Below are positions 53,092-61,305 of a DNA stretch of 64,000 nt, piece by piece; position 1 is the first letter of the stretch; each line of letters starts with the position of its first letter. The notes below the pieces were generated by a model. The model saw only the letters and a program-made list of their open reading frames with translations. It was not told the DNA's origin and did not search any database. Where the stretch lies: assembly GCA_003612395.1 (NCBI GenBank), contig RAYQ01000009.1, forward strand, positions 1 to 64,000, written 5' to 3'. The position numbers and the translations under genes are program-made. The DNA comes from Parablautia intestinalis (GTDB lineage Bacteria; Bacillota; Clostridia; Lachnospirales; Lachnospiraceae).

Positions 53092-53120
53092 AATATACAC
53101 CTATTTTCTTTCCTTGTAAA
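53092..53120 (-). promoter_or_regulatory. Candidate gltBD promoter
   Basis: TTTACA (53115-53120) and TATATT (53092-53097) are 17 bp apart on the minus strand. Its predicted start lies a few bases before the terminator hairpin, which makes it either an attenuated promoter or a false match. Confidence 0.4.
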
Positions 53121-53195
53121 TAAAAACTTTTTCCGAAATTGTCAGATAATCATGCAATTTCATTCTGTATATACAATAGTCAGTCTTCTTTCCCT

Positions 53196-54119
53196 TCACT
53201 TTTTCTTTATCCGCCACAGCAAAATCCCCGCTGCGGAAAATAACAGGGCCATAATTCCCAAACTTACTTCTCTGCTCACATCACGAAACCCGTCCCCATA
53301 GCTTATCGTAAAGATGCTGATATTGGCCACGGCATGAAACAGCACGGGTGCCGCAAAATTATGATATTTTTCATACACATATGCTATCAGAATACCCAGT
53401 ATAGTCCCATAAACAGCTTGTACCAGATTCCCGTGATAAAGCCCAAAAAACAAGGAAGATAAAATCAGTGCAATGGGAACCTGAAAGCACTGCTTCATTC
53501 TGTTATAAAGTAGGCCCCGGAATACCGTTTCCTCAGCCAGCGGCGAAACAATTCCATACAAAATAAGCCCTGCCGCAAACTCCACGCCATACTGCATTTC
53601 GTGAATACTTTCATAAGTTTTGGAATACTCTGAAAGACCAGCCCGGGTAAAAAATATATTGACTCCCACGGAAACGCAAAAAGCCAGTCCTGCCAGAAAA
53701 CAATAGTCAGAAATCTGCCCCTTTTCAAACTTCTCTGCCTCTATCGCGCTTTTGGCCTTTTTCCAGACAGCAGCAGTACCAATTAAAATTGCAAGGCCGT
53801 TTATAATTCCCTGCAGCGTATAAGCATTCCTGGTGCAAAACCCGGTAATTCTTTCATTGCTGCCGGATAAAACCAGCTCCATAGCCGCCCAAAAAAAGAA
53901 CTGTGCTATATCATGTACCGCAAAATAAATTAATAGCGGTAACAGCAAATAGGCTGTCTTTTTAAAGGAAGGCCAGCTTTTTATCACTGAGCTCTCATTT
54001 GAGGCCTGAGATACAGTATGCTTTCCCCTGTCCGGGATACCCTTGCCTTCAGCGGCATCCCTGCCGGCAAAGGCGCCCTTTCGGGCAAAGGCGCCCTTTC
54101 GGGCGCCTGGTTTAAACAT
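53196..54119 (-). CDS. CPBP-family intramembrane metalloprotease (CAAX-like)
   Basis: A 307-residue membrane protein with about eight helices. The active-site motifs are EETVFRGLLYNR (EExxxR), FFGLYHGN and HAVANIS. Relatives process peptides or proteins in the membrane, sometimes bacteriocin leaders or regulators; the target here is unknown. The ATG overlaps the S1-gene stop by 8 bp (coupled translation). The first ~45 residues are unusual: a basic Gly/Ala/Arg-rich stretch (GARKGAFARKGAFAGRD) encoded by two copies of AAAGGCGCCCTTTCGGGC. It lies before the first helix and has no equivalent in the family, so it is probably repeat-derived. Confidence 0.85.
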   Translation of the reverse strand: MFKPGARKGAFARKGAFAGRDAAEGKGIPDRGKHTVSQASNESSVIKSWPSFKKTAYLLLPLLIYFAVHDIAQFFFWAAMELVLSGSNERITGFCTRNAYTLQGIINGLAILIGTAAVWKKAKSAIEAEKFEKGQISDYCFLAGLAFCVSVGVNIFFTRAGLSEYSKTYESIHEMQYGVEFAAGLILYGIVSPLAEETVFRGLLYNRMKQCFQVPIALILSSLFFGLYHGNLVQAVYGTILGILIAYVYEKYHNFAAPVLFHAVANISIFTISYGDGFRDVSREVSLGIMALLFSAAGILLWRIKKK

Positions 54120-55023
54120 GGATATCCAGCTTTGCGAAGATATCGCCTAAACTGGTCCCAAGGCTTTCTCCTGAGCTGTAATTCCTTACATCCGTTTTCT
54201 CAATTTCCTCAGCTTCCTGACCATCCTGGGCTGCTTTTATGCTTAAAGAAATCTTTCCGTCCCGGGTATTTAACACCTTTACCTTAACCTTATCCCCTAC
54301 CTTCAATACCTCGGAGGGCTTTTTAATCCGCTTCTGGCTGATTTGCGAAATATGTACCAGACCGCTTAAACCATCTGTTAAATCAACGAAGGCCCCATAA
54401 GTCTGCAGACTTTCCACCGTTCCTTCTAAAATGGTGCCGGGCACTAACATTGCTACCTTGTGGTCATGCTCCTCTCTGGCCTGCTCTCTTAAAACTTCTT
54501 TGGCTGAGAGGATCAGCTTTTGCTTTTCCGGATCAACGGTAGTAACCCGTACCGTCAGCCTCTTTCCCTTATAAGGCTCTAAGTCCTCCACATAAGAAAG
54601 GGACAGCTGGGAAGCCGGGATGAATCCCCTGATTCCTTCCACATAAGCTACCGCACCGGCTTTCACAATCTCACTAACCTGCACCTCTAAATTTTTCTTA
54701 TCTTCCATGTACTGTTTTAACACATCCCATGCCAGGACTGCATTTGCTTCCTTTTTGGAAAGTAAGATGTTGCCTGCCCCGTCATCCATACGCACTACCG
54801 TAGCTTCAATCACATCCCCAACCTTTACATCCTCTTTCACACAAAACCCGGGATCCTCACTCATATCCGCTGCCTTGATGATTCCCTGAGTGTAATACTT
54901 AAGGTCCAGGGTTACCTCATCTTCATTTACATCAATTACCGTCCCTGAAATTACATCCCCTTCGTTGATTTTTCGAAAGGATGCCTCTAACTCCTTTTCA
55001 TAGTCTTTCATTGTCTCTTCCAT
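54112..55023 (-). CDS. S1 RNA-binding domain protein, three domains
   Basis: A 303-residue protein with three S1 OB-folds: ~22-90 (GDVISGTVIDVNEDEVTLDL), ~105-175 (VSEIVKAGAVAYVEGIRGFIP, degenerate) and ~190-260 (GTILEGTVESLQTYGAFVDL). The third is the most canonical, with GLVHISQIS. It resembles the short RpsA-like proteins of Firmicutes, which bind mRNA but are not true ribosomal S1. I start it at MEETMKDY after AAGGAGG; the frame extends 13 codons further with no site. It is cotranscribed with the CPBP protease. Confidence 0.9.
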   Translation of the reverse strand: MEETMKDYEKELEASFRKINEGDVISGTVIDVNEDEVTLDLKYYTQGIIKAADMSEDPGFCVKEDVKVGDVIEATVVRMDDGAGNILLSKKEANAVLAWDVLKQYMEDKKNLEVQVSEIVKAGAVAYVEGIRGFIPASQLSLSYVEDLEPYKGKRLTVRVTTVDPEKQKLILSAKEVLREQAREEHDHKVAMLVPGTILEGTVESLQTYGAFVDLTDGLSGLVHISQISQKRIKKPSEVLKVGDKVKVKVLNTRDGKISLSIKAAQDGQEAEEIEKTDVRNYSSGESLGTSLGDIFAKLDIHV

Positions 55024-55043
55024 AACCCTTTCCTCCTTTTTTA

Positions 55044-55083
55044 TTACAACAAGCTGGCTCACAAAGCGTGGCAGCGTTTGTTT
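55044..55083 (-). repeat. Family A hairpin repeat upstream of the S1 gene
   Basis: Minus strand: AAACAAACGCTGCCACGCTT and then TGTGAGCCAGCTTGTTGTAA. The stem is GCTG-x-CAGC with a degenerate core. It lies in the 5' region of the S1 gene, 20 bp from its start. Confidence 0.6.
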
Positions 55084-55131
55084 GAAACAGGCTCCCGAAA
55101 TGTCTTTGCACCATAATAGTGTGGTTTAAAA

Positions 55132-55836
55132 TTAACACCGGGTATTCTTACATATCAGATGATAATAGTACTCATCACAATCTCTTTTAATTGGAATTTT
55201 TACATCAAATTCCAATTCTATATCCCTTCCTGCATCGCGGAAACAAATTTTTCTATTTAATATATTCTTAAGCAGCTTTCTTTTCGCCTGAAGAATTGGC
55301 AGTCTCACGCTTCCTTTTCGCTTTGCTAAGACCATAGCATGCTTTGCGCCCTTTTCCATTTCCTTTATTGTCTCGTCTAATAACGCAAATTCCGCCCGTA
55401 TCCTGTCTGTATCAAAATTACGCGTGATAACCCCTATATTTCCTTTTGATTCTATAGAATTATTTAACAAATAGTTTATCACAGAATTACACAAATAGCC
55501 ATATGCTGCCTGCCACTGCTCGCACAAATGCCAAATCACATCCTGCCCGCCTACATCCTTTTTAACATCATAGAGCCACCAGCGGCACATGCCTTTTTCT
55601 TCGTTTATGATAAACGCTGTAATGTCTATTACCTTAGCACCCTCTCTGGCAATTGTATCAGCGCGGTATTCTTCTGAAAAATAGCCCTTCTCATTTTCCT
55701 CCATCTGATATTCAACATCAACCACATCTCCGGTTTCCCGTTCTTTGAATGTAATTGTTCTGCTGTCTGAAAATTCGTTTAGCACACCTTTTAGTGGTTC
55801 TCTGCCGCTTTTCAGTTTTCTCCCCTGTATATGCAT
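55132..55836 (-). CDS. Unknown protein paired with AAA ATPase; possible PD-(D/E)XK nuclease
   Basis: A 234-residue soluble protein with no family I recognise. Residues ~60-95 read GAKVIDITAFIINEEKGMCR then WWLYDVKKDVGG. The Asp71 and Asp90-x-Lys92 spacing, between hydrophobic strands, fits the D...(D/E)-x-K core of restriction-like nucleases. The C-terminus is basic and helical. GGAGGGG precedes ATG. It follows the AAA ATPase by 63 bp on the same strand, with a small hairpin between. Two-gene units of an AAA15-type ATPase and a nuclease are a common form of anti-phage defence; that role is inference. Other folds cannot be excluded. Confidence 0.55.
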   Translation of the reverse strand: MHIQGRKLKSGREPLKGVLNEFSDSRTITFKERETGDVVDVEYQMEENEKGYFSEEYRADTIAREGAKVIDITAFIINEEKGMCRWWLYDVKKDVGGQDVIWHLCEQWQAAYGYLCNSVINYLLNNSIESKGNIGVITRNFDTDRIRAEFALLDETIKEMEKGAKHAMVLAKRKGSVRLPILQAKRKLLKNILNRKICFRDAGRDIELEFDVKIPIKRDCDEYYYHLICKNTRC

Positions 55837-55847
55837 CTTCCCCTCCG

Positions 55848-55873
55848 CATACCGCAGGCTTTATCTGCGGTAC
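55848..55873. other. Small hairpin between the AAA ATPase and its partner
   Basis: TACCGCAG/CTGCGGTA with an 8-base loop lies 12 bp before the partner start codon. There is no T run, so it is more likely an RNA processing, stability or repeat module than a terminator. It is similar to the CCGCAAGCTTTGCGG module in the gltB leader. Confidence 0.45.
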
Positions 55874-55899
55874 CATGCCAGTCAAAACCGTAGACTTCA

Positions 55900-57327
55900 T
55901 TATTTCAATATAATATCTGTCTCGTGATATAATTCGTCAAGGCTGCGCATAAATAATTTAAAATCATATCCCACATATGGCATTGTCTGAAATTTCAATT
56001 CTTCCACATAACTACTGCCATCCGGCCGGTTTACAAATTGGTAGACATGAACTTTCGCATCAGAGAGTAAGTCCTCTTTACTCAGCCCTAGTTTCTTTAG
56101 CTTCTCCTTGCGTTCTTCTTCCGAATCCTCCGAAAAAGATAGCAGAAGTAAATTATTCAGCTTGCCCGCCATGGTGTCGCTGTGAGTGCTTACGACCATT
56201 CTTCTCCCGCTGTTAACCAGTCTTACAATCAGCCTCGCCATCTCCCCCTGCTTTAAAGGATGGAGACACGTCTCTACCTCGTCATAAAAAATATATCTGT
56301 AATTTTTCCCTCCACTTAGCGCTTTAATAATCGGCGTAATTTCATTTACCAGCGATGAGGCAAGATAAACCGGAATATCCTCTTTTTCCTCCGGCATTCC
56401 GTCAGGATGATAATAGATTTCATCCCCTACATGCTTCACCTGTCCGTCAATCAAATGCCTTTCTATAAATCTAAGCAGATTTTTATTCCTCTGGACCAGG
56501 CCTGCCCGCCTGTTGTATCGAAGCAAAAATTGGAGGAAATCATAGATCGGCATTGTCAGTCCCAGCTCATTATCTGTTACGTCCTTAATATCCTCCCCAT
56601 CCTCATCCCCGAAATCAAAGTCAAAGTTATCTATTTCATATACGGCCTTCCTGTCTCTTTCTGCAAAGAAATATTTGCTTAAAAGCTGCAAACCCGTTCT
56701 TGATGCGGGCAGAAAAAGCGTATCTTCCTTTTGTCTGCCTACTACATTTTCCGTATTTCCCAATAATAATATCATTTTCCACATCTGGCCCGCCAATATC
56801 TGTTTTAAGGACTCCCTATCCGGACGATAACCAAAAAGAATACTGGATTTTTTCTCCCGGCTTTTCACATTCACATCTGCAATATAAATATCTGCGTCCA
56901 TTCCCTGAACCTTTTTGACAACACCTTCCTCATCCCCACTAAATTCGTCATACTCACACTCATTGACTTCACAAACATATATTTCATCCATATTTACCAT
57001 ATGAAAATACAACTGTTCAATTGCTATATCTTTATGAAATATCCCTCTGATAATTTTCTTTTTATTTTTTGACAGATAATCGTTCATCTGCGTTTCCACG
57101 TTTTTGAGCCATTCCACTCCATATGTAAGTTCTTTTTCCCCATGCTCTTCAATCCCTTTTAACACAGGCTTCGCATTACGCAGTTCCTTTAATACACCAT
57201 ACAACAGCTGCATCACAAAAGTTTTACCACTGTTGTTGTCACCCACAAACAAGGTAAAATCGCTTAACGTAATTTCGGCATGCTCGATTTTTCCAAAATT
57301 GGATACCCCAAATAATAACTCCATCAA
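55900..57327 (-). CDS. AAA family ATPase (AAA15/OLD-like, without Toprim)
   Basis: A 475-residue soluble ATPase of the SMC/ABC-like AAA15/21 group. Walker A is GDNNSGKT (29-36) after the strand FTLFVGD. LPASRTGLQLL (206-216) is the usual motif after the insertion. Walker B is YIFYDEVETCLHP (345-357), followed by the switch VVSTHSDT (378-385). Residues ~85-150 are a variable insertion. There is no Toprim nuclease domain, so it differs from OLD proteins. Tandem ATGs follow AAAGGA. The partner gene lies 63 bp downstream. The pair resembles ATPase-effector defence systems. Confidence 0.82.
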   Translation of the reverse strand: MMELLFGVSNFGKIEHAEITLSDFTLFVGDNNSGKTFVMQLLYGVLKELRNAKPVLKGIEEHGEKELTYGVEWLKNVETQMNDYLSKNKKKIIRGIFHKDIAIEQLYFHMVNMDEIYVCEVNECEYDEFSGDEEGVVKKVQGMDADIYIADVNVKSREKKSSILFGYRPDRESLKQILAGQMWKMILLLGNTENVVGRQKEDTLFLPASRTGLQLLSKYFFAERDRKAVYEIDNFDFDFGDEDGEDIKDVTDNELGLTMPIYDFLQFLLRYNRRAGLVQRNKNLLRFIERHLIDGQVKHVGDEIYYHPDGMPEEKEDIPVYLASSLVNEITPIIKALSGGKNYRYIFYDEVETCLHPLKQGEMARLIVRLVNSGRRMVVSTHSDTMAGKLNNLLLLSFSEDSEEERKEKLKKLGLSKEDLLSDAKVHVYQFVNRPDGSSYVEELKFQTMPYVGYDFKLFMRSLDELYHETDIILK

Positions 57328-57492
57328 AAATCCTTTCTAACTGTCATTTCTCCTTTTATTCATCATTCCCCGTTATTTGTAATTCATTCTTTTTTGTTAT
57401 GTCGTTTATTTTTTCTTTTGCCATAGTTCTTGTCAGCAACCTTGCCGCAAACAATGAGACTTGCCTCCGGAGCAAACCCGAATTTATACCAA

Positions 57493-58845
57493 TTACTCCG
57501 CCACCCCGTGCTCTGACAAAAACTGCTTCACCAGATCGTTGTAGGCCCCTAGCAAATGAATCTGGTCAAAGGTATATTCCTCCTTCAGGTTCCCTTCCTC
57601 ATCGCAGACCACCTCGTTCACATCTATGTAAAAAATATTTTTGTTGTCAGCTAAAGTTGCAATGGCATTATTCCTTGCATTAATATTGCTGTTGTTGAAA
57701 ATAGCATCCGAACTGCTTTTCTTTTCCGATACACGCATAATTCCCATGATAAAAATTTTTGCTTCCGGCTCCAGCTCCCGGAGAGTATCAACCACTTCCG
57801 TATACTGCCCCATAAAGTCTTCCGTAGTTCCCCGGCCAAGCTCATTAATTCCCAGCATCATGTAAATCTTCCTGTAGTCCTTATTCTCCAGGACTTCAGG
57901 CACTGTACCTGCCTTGCTGAATTTTTCCTCAAGGGCCTTATAAATGGTGAGAGAGGTTTCACAGCAGAAGTCGGCATGCTCCGCCAGGTCCGTGTAATCC
58001 TTAAGGCCCACAAACCTGGAATCCCCGATAAACAGTGCATCATCAAAATAACTTTCATCTACTGTTTGAAATTCATAAGACGCCGCTCTGATAACGCCTG
58101 CATCCCCATAGATATCCGCGGAAATATGATTAAGGTACTCCTCACGGGTGCTCTCGCGGAGGGGCGCCAGCCGTTCAAATCCTGCTTCCTCTTTTTTATA
58201 AGTCTTTGAAGCGTTAAGCAGGGCATCTGCGCCAATCGTCCCGACATCCCCCTCTTTTACTTCACTTCCCTTAACGTTTCCCTGCTGTCCTTCTGGTTCC
58301 TCTCCCTCATCCGGCTCTTTGAAAGGCTCAGACTCTGTGCCATTGTCTTTTGCAGTGTTTTCCGCCATACCTGCGTCTGCATTTTCTCCGGTCTGCTCAT
58401 TTGTTTCCCCGCTCTCCCCGCTATTTATACCCTGGTCTTTTATGTCGTCATTCTTCCCATTGTTTTCACCCTGCTCATTTGCTTTCCCGCTCTCCCCACG
58501 GTTTTCTTTCCGGTCTGTCCCGCCGGTTTTGTCCGTGTCATAAGAACCTGTACTTTCCGAATTCTCCTGAGGTTCTTTCTGTTCGTCAGACTCTGTTTCA
58601 TCGGGCCTTCCCTGACCGGTTTCCGGTCCTTTTGCCATAACAGGCGCATTTTGATTTATAAAAAGCTGCCATGGATAAATCTCATCGTTAACCGCTGTAA
58701 ACATCACGGACAAAACCGGCGTGGTGACAGGGTCGTATTCCTGACTTGCATATATCGTATTTTTCCCCCCAAGGGCTATCATTGTAAAAAGCAGTCCTGT
58801 ACTTAATAAAAGTACAAAAACCGGACATTTCTTTATTAATTTCAT
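57493..58845 (-). CDS. Membrane-anchored SGNH/GDSL hydrolase-like protein
   Basis: A 450-residue extracellular protein. An N-terminal helix (~9-27) anchors or exports it. Residues ~70-210 are a low-complexity Gly/Asn/Glu/Asp linker (ENRGESGKANEQGENNGKND). The C-terminal SGNH domain has DDALFIGDSRFVGL (block I, Ser nucleophile), MMLGINELGRG (block III) and TFDQIHLLG (block V, Asp/His). Proteins of this type act with an MBOAT partner to add or remove acetyl groups on extracellular glycans. The MBOAT gene is 163 bp upstream on the same strand. The substrate polymer is unknown. GGAG precedes ATG. Confidence 0.85.
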   Translation of the reverse strand: MKLIKKCPVFVLLLSTGLLFTMIALGGKNTIYASQEYDPVTTPVLSVMFTAVNDEIYPWQLFINQNAPVMAKGPETGQGRPDETESDEQKEPQENSESTGSYDTDKTGGTDRKENRGESGKANEQGENNGKNDDIKDQGINSGESGETNEQTGENADAGMAENTAKDNGTESEPFKEPDEGEEPEGQQGNVKGSEVKEGDVGTIGADALLNASKTYKKEEAGFERLAPLRESTREEYLNHISADIYGDAGVIRAASYEFQTVDESYFDDALFIGDSRFVGLKDYTDLAEHADFCCETSLTIYKALEEKFSKAGTVPEVLENKDYRKIYMMLGINELGRGTTEDFMGQYTEVVDTLRELEPEAKIFIMGIMRVSEKKSSSDAIFNNSNINARNNAIATLADNKNIFYIDVNEVVCDEEGNLKEEYTFDQIHLLGAYNDLVKQFLSEHGVAE

Positions 58846-59008
58846 TTAAAACTCCACTCTGCCTGTAAAACCCAGACTTTTCTTCCTAAAAATCTTTACA
58901 GGCCAAATCATTTTCTTTTGTTTTTTAGCTGTTTTTCAGCAAAACACATTTATCCTTAAATATCAATGGCAGCAGTTTTGCCTTTGGCCGGACCAATACT
59001 TCTTATCG

Positions 59009-60385
59009 TTAAAAATTCAGATACATAAACGGATTGCCCGCACTGCTGGACAAAAAATAAATGGACAGCCAGAAAATAACCGTCAGCGCCAGCACAATCA
59101 AAGGATTGTTTATATGCTTACTGTAAAATTCTGACACTGCCGGAATACACAGCAAAATCCCGGCAATAAAATATACGCTGTAATTTCGGGAATATTTGAT
59201 GATATCCTGCTGATTAACAGCAATTCCCGCCCCTCCTATGAAGGGAAAAAGACGGCCAAAATAAATTCCCAGCTGCTTCAAATCTGTTATGGCAAAGATA
59301 ACCCAGGTAAGAGGGATTACCGCCAGCACATAAATATTTCCCAGGACAGGCACTTTCTTTAGTATTTTCCCGTAAAGCAGCTTTTCCAAAATAATCAAAA
59401 GGCCAAGAACTGCGCCCCAAATCACATAATTTAAACCGTTCCCATGCCAAATCCCTGTAAGGAGCCATACAATAGCGAGATTTAAGATCAGCCTGCCCTT
59501 CCTGCATCTGCTCCCCCCAAGAGGAATATACACATAGTCCCTAAACCAGTTTCCAAGGGTCACATGCCATCTCCTGTAAAACTCTGAAATGCTTTTAGAG
59601 GCATAAGGATGGTCAAAATTTTCTATAAAGTCAAAGCCTAACATCACCATAAGCCCTGAAGCCATCAGAGAATATCCCCAGAAGTCAAAATACAGGCGAA
59701 GGGAATATCCGAAAGCGCCGAACCAGGCAAGGGGCGTAGAGATGCTCTGGAACCCAATCATCTGCAAATCATTCCATAAAATCGCCAGCCGGTCAGCCAA
59801 AAGCACCTTCATGCCAAGCCCAATCACAAACAGTTTAAGCCCCTCCTCAAACTGCTCCGGTTTATATATCCTTTTTCCATCAAACCCGCCTTCATTATAC
59901 CTCATAATCGGGCCTGAAACCACCTGGGGAAACATGGTAAAATACAGCGCTGTCTGATAAAATTTAGGCCGGCTCCAAATCTCGCCGCGAAGAGTGTCCG
60001 CCTGATAGGATATCATCTTAAAGATATAAAAGCTAAGTCCCATGGGAAGCAGACTATTATCCACAAAAACGGCAAGCCATTTAAAAACTGCAAGAATTGC
60101 CACGTCCAAAACGACCGCCTCTATCATACATCTTTTTCGCCTTTTTTTCTGCCAGTCACTTAAATGGAATCCTTCATTCAGTTTCCACATCCGTGTTCCC
60201 ATAAAATAATTGAGCAAAGTGAGCGCTATAAGCACCAAAATAAAAACAGGCTCGCCCACCGCATAAAAAATAATGCTCCCGATAAGCAATACCATATCCC
60301 TGTGCTTAACAGGCATTACAAAGTATAAAATCAGAAATACCGGTAAAAACCGGAATAAAAACTCAAGGCTGGAAAAACTGACCAT
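59009..60385 (-). CDS. MBOAT-family O-acyltransferase (AlgI/DltB-like)
   Basis: A 458-residue membrane protein with about ten helices that moves an acyl group from a cytoplasmic donor to an extracellular acceptor. Family marks are SFYIFKMISYQADTLRGE, GPIMRYNEGG, YRRWHVTLGNWFRDYVYIP and the catalytic His in LLTGIWHGNGLNY. The AlgI-type opening FSSLEFLFRFLPVFLILYF is clear. With the SGNH protein downstream it suggests O-acetylation of a cell-surface polysaccharide. AGAGGT precedes ATG. The interval 58846-59008 has no other gene. Confidence 0.92.
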   Translation of the reverse strand: MVSFSSLEFLFRFLPVFLILYFVMPVKHRDMVLLIGSIIFYAVGEPVFILVLIALTLLNYFMGTRMWKLNEGFHLSDWQKKRRKRCMIEAVVLDVAILAVFKWLAVFVDNSLLPMGLSFYIFKMISYQADTLRGEIWSRPKFYQTALYFTMFPQVVSGPIMRYNEGGFDGKRIYKPEQFEEGLKLFVIGLGMKVLLADRLAILWNDLQMIGFQSISTPLAWFGAFGYSLRLYFDFWGYSLMASGLMVMLGFDFIENFDHPYASKSISEFYRRWHVTLGNWFRDYVYIPLGGSRCRKGRLILNLAIVWLLTGIWHGNGLNYVIWGAVLGLLIILEKLLYGKILKKVPVLGNIYVLAVIPLTWVIFAITDLKQLGIYFGRLFPFIGGAGIAVNQQDIIKYSRNYSVYFIAGILLCIPAVSEFYSKHINNPLIVLALTVIFWLSIYFLSSSAGNPFMYLNF

Positions 60386-60510
60386 AACGTACCTCTGTAT
60401 TTATCATTTGACTTGTGATATCCATTTTAGCATTCCTATTTTCATTCTACAAGGATGTTTTGCCAGATTATTTTTTCATGCATAAAATTTTCTCAAATAC
60501 GCACACTATA

Positions 60511-60556
60511 AGTCAACAACCACGCTGCATAGCGCAGCATATCTTCTATGTGTGAA
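60511..60556. repeat. Short hairpin modules shared with family B
   Basis: AGTCAACAACC is followed by GCTGC-ATAGC-GCAGC and CATAT-CTTCT-ATGTG. The second hairpin is a variant of ACACAT-CTTCT-ATGTGT within the element at 25462. This is the main content of the 280-bp gap between the MBOAT and SpoVAC genes. Confidence 0.5.
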
Positions 60557-60667
60557 GCATATTCCCTAAAGGAAAACAGCTGGAGCGGCGAAAGTCCATA
60601 ATGGCCGGGCAAAATCTGACATTTCGCCCGCCTCCTTCGTGTAAGCCGCTTCGGAATGGAGGAAAAT

Positions 60668-61150
60668 ATGAGTGAGAGAAAGAGCGAAGAACAGATAAAC
60701 CTTGAAAAGGATTATGAAGAATATGTCAAAATGATAACCCCCACGCACAATCTGTACTTACAAATGCTTAAAGCTTTCATCACTGGCGGTATCATATGCG
60801 TAATCGGCCAGTTTCTGCTAAACTTTGCAGGCAGTCAAATGGGAATGGATAAAGATACGTCCGGCAGCTTCTGCTCCCTTATTTTAATCCTGCTAAGCGT
60901 TCTTTTAACCGGCTTTAACATTTACCCGTCTATCGTAAAATTTGGCGGTGCGGGGGCTTTAGTTCCCATCACGGGATTTGCCAATTCCGTAGCCGCCCCT
61001 GCCGTGGAATTTAAAAAAGAAGGGCAGGTTTTTGGGATTGGCTGCAAAATTTTTACCATTGCAGGTCCAGTGATTTTGTACGGCATTTTTACAAGCTGGG
61101 TGCTGGGACTCATCTACTGGATCGGAAAAACTGCCGGAATACTGGGATGA
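60668..61150 (+). CDS. spoVAC: Stage V sporulation protein AC homologue
   Basis: A 160-residue membrane protein that in spore formers works with SpoVAD and SpoVAE(b) to move dipicolinate into the forespore. It has four or five helices; SDKYEEYVK-like N-terminal residues and HNLYLQMLKAFITGGIICVI, then GGAGALVPITGFANSV and FKKEGQVFGIGCKIFTIAGP, are family marks. I start it at MSERKSEE after GGAGG. It stands alone: neither SpoVAD nor SpoVAE follows, which is unusual. It may be an additional copy or a split operon. Its presence supports a sporulating host. Confidence 0.92.
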   Translation: MSERKSEEQINLEKDYEEYVKMITPTHNLYLQMLKAFITGGIICVIGQFLLNFAGSQMGMDKDTSGSFCSLILILLSVLLTGFNIYPSIVKFGGAGALVPITGFANSVAAPAVEFKKEGQVFGIGCKIFTIAGPVILYGIFTSWVLGLIYWIGKTAGILG

Positions 61151-61171
61151 TTAATGAACCACTGCCTGTTT

Positions 61172-61305
61172 CCGGCATTCTTCCTGAGAGAAGAGAATTT
61201 CTAAGTCCGCATCTTTTGCAGGCTCAGAAATTCTCTTCGCACCAACTCCCATCTGCCCGCTTTGGCGGGCGTATAAATCAGGATGTATGAAATTTTAATT
61301 TCATA
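61172..61305. repeat. Family C multi-hairpin element at the 3' end of DUF6062 gene
   Basis: It has an AAGAGAATTTCT/AGAAATTCTCTT hairpin, the linker CACCAACTCCCATC, hairpin TGCCCGC/GCGGGCG, the linker TATAAATCAGGATG and hairpin TATGAAAT/ATTTCATA ending at the DUF6062 stop. The linkers match the copies at 9553 and 38365. Confidence 0.75.

Noticed and set aside
52968-53120. Riboswitch or T-box before gltB
   Set aside because: The leader is too short before the terminator stem, and no conserved aptamer or T-box motif is visible; simple attenuation or readthrough control is kept as a possibility.
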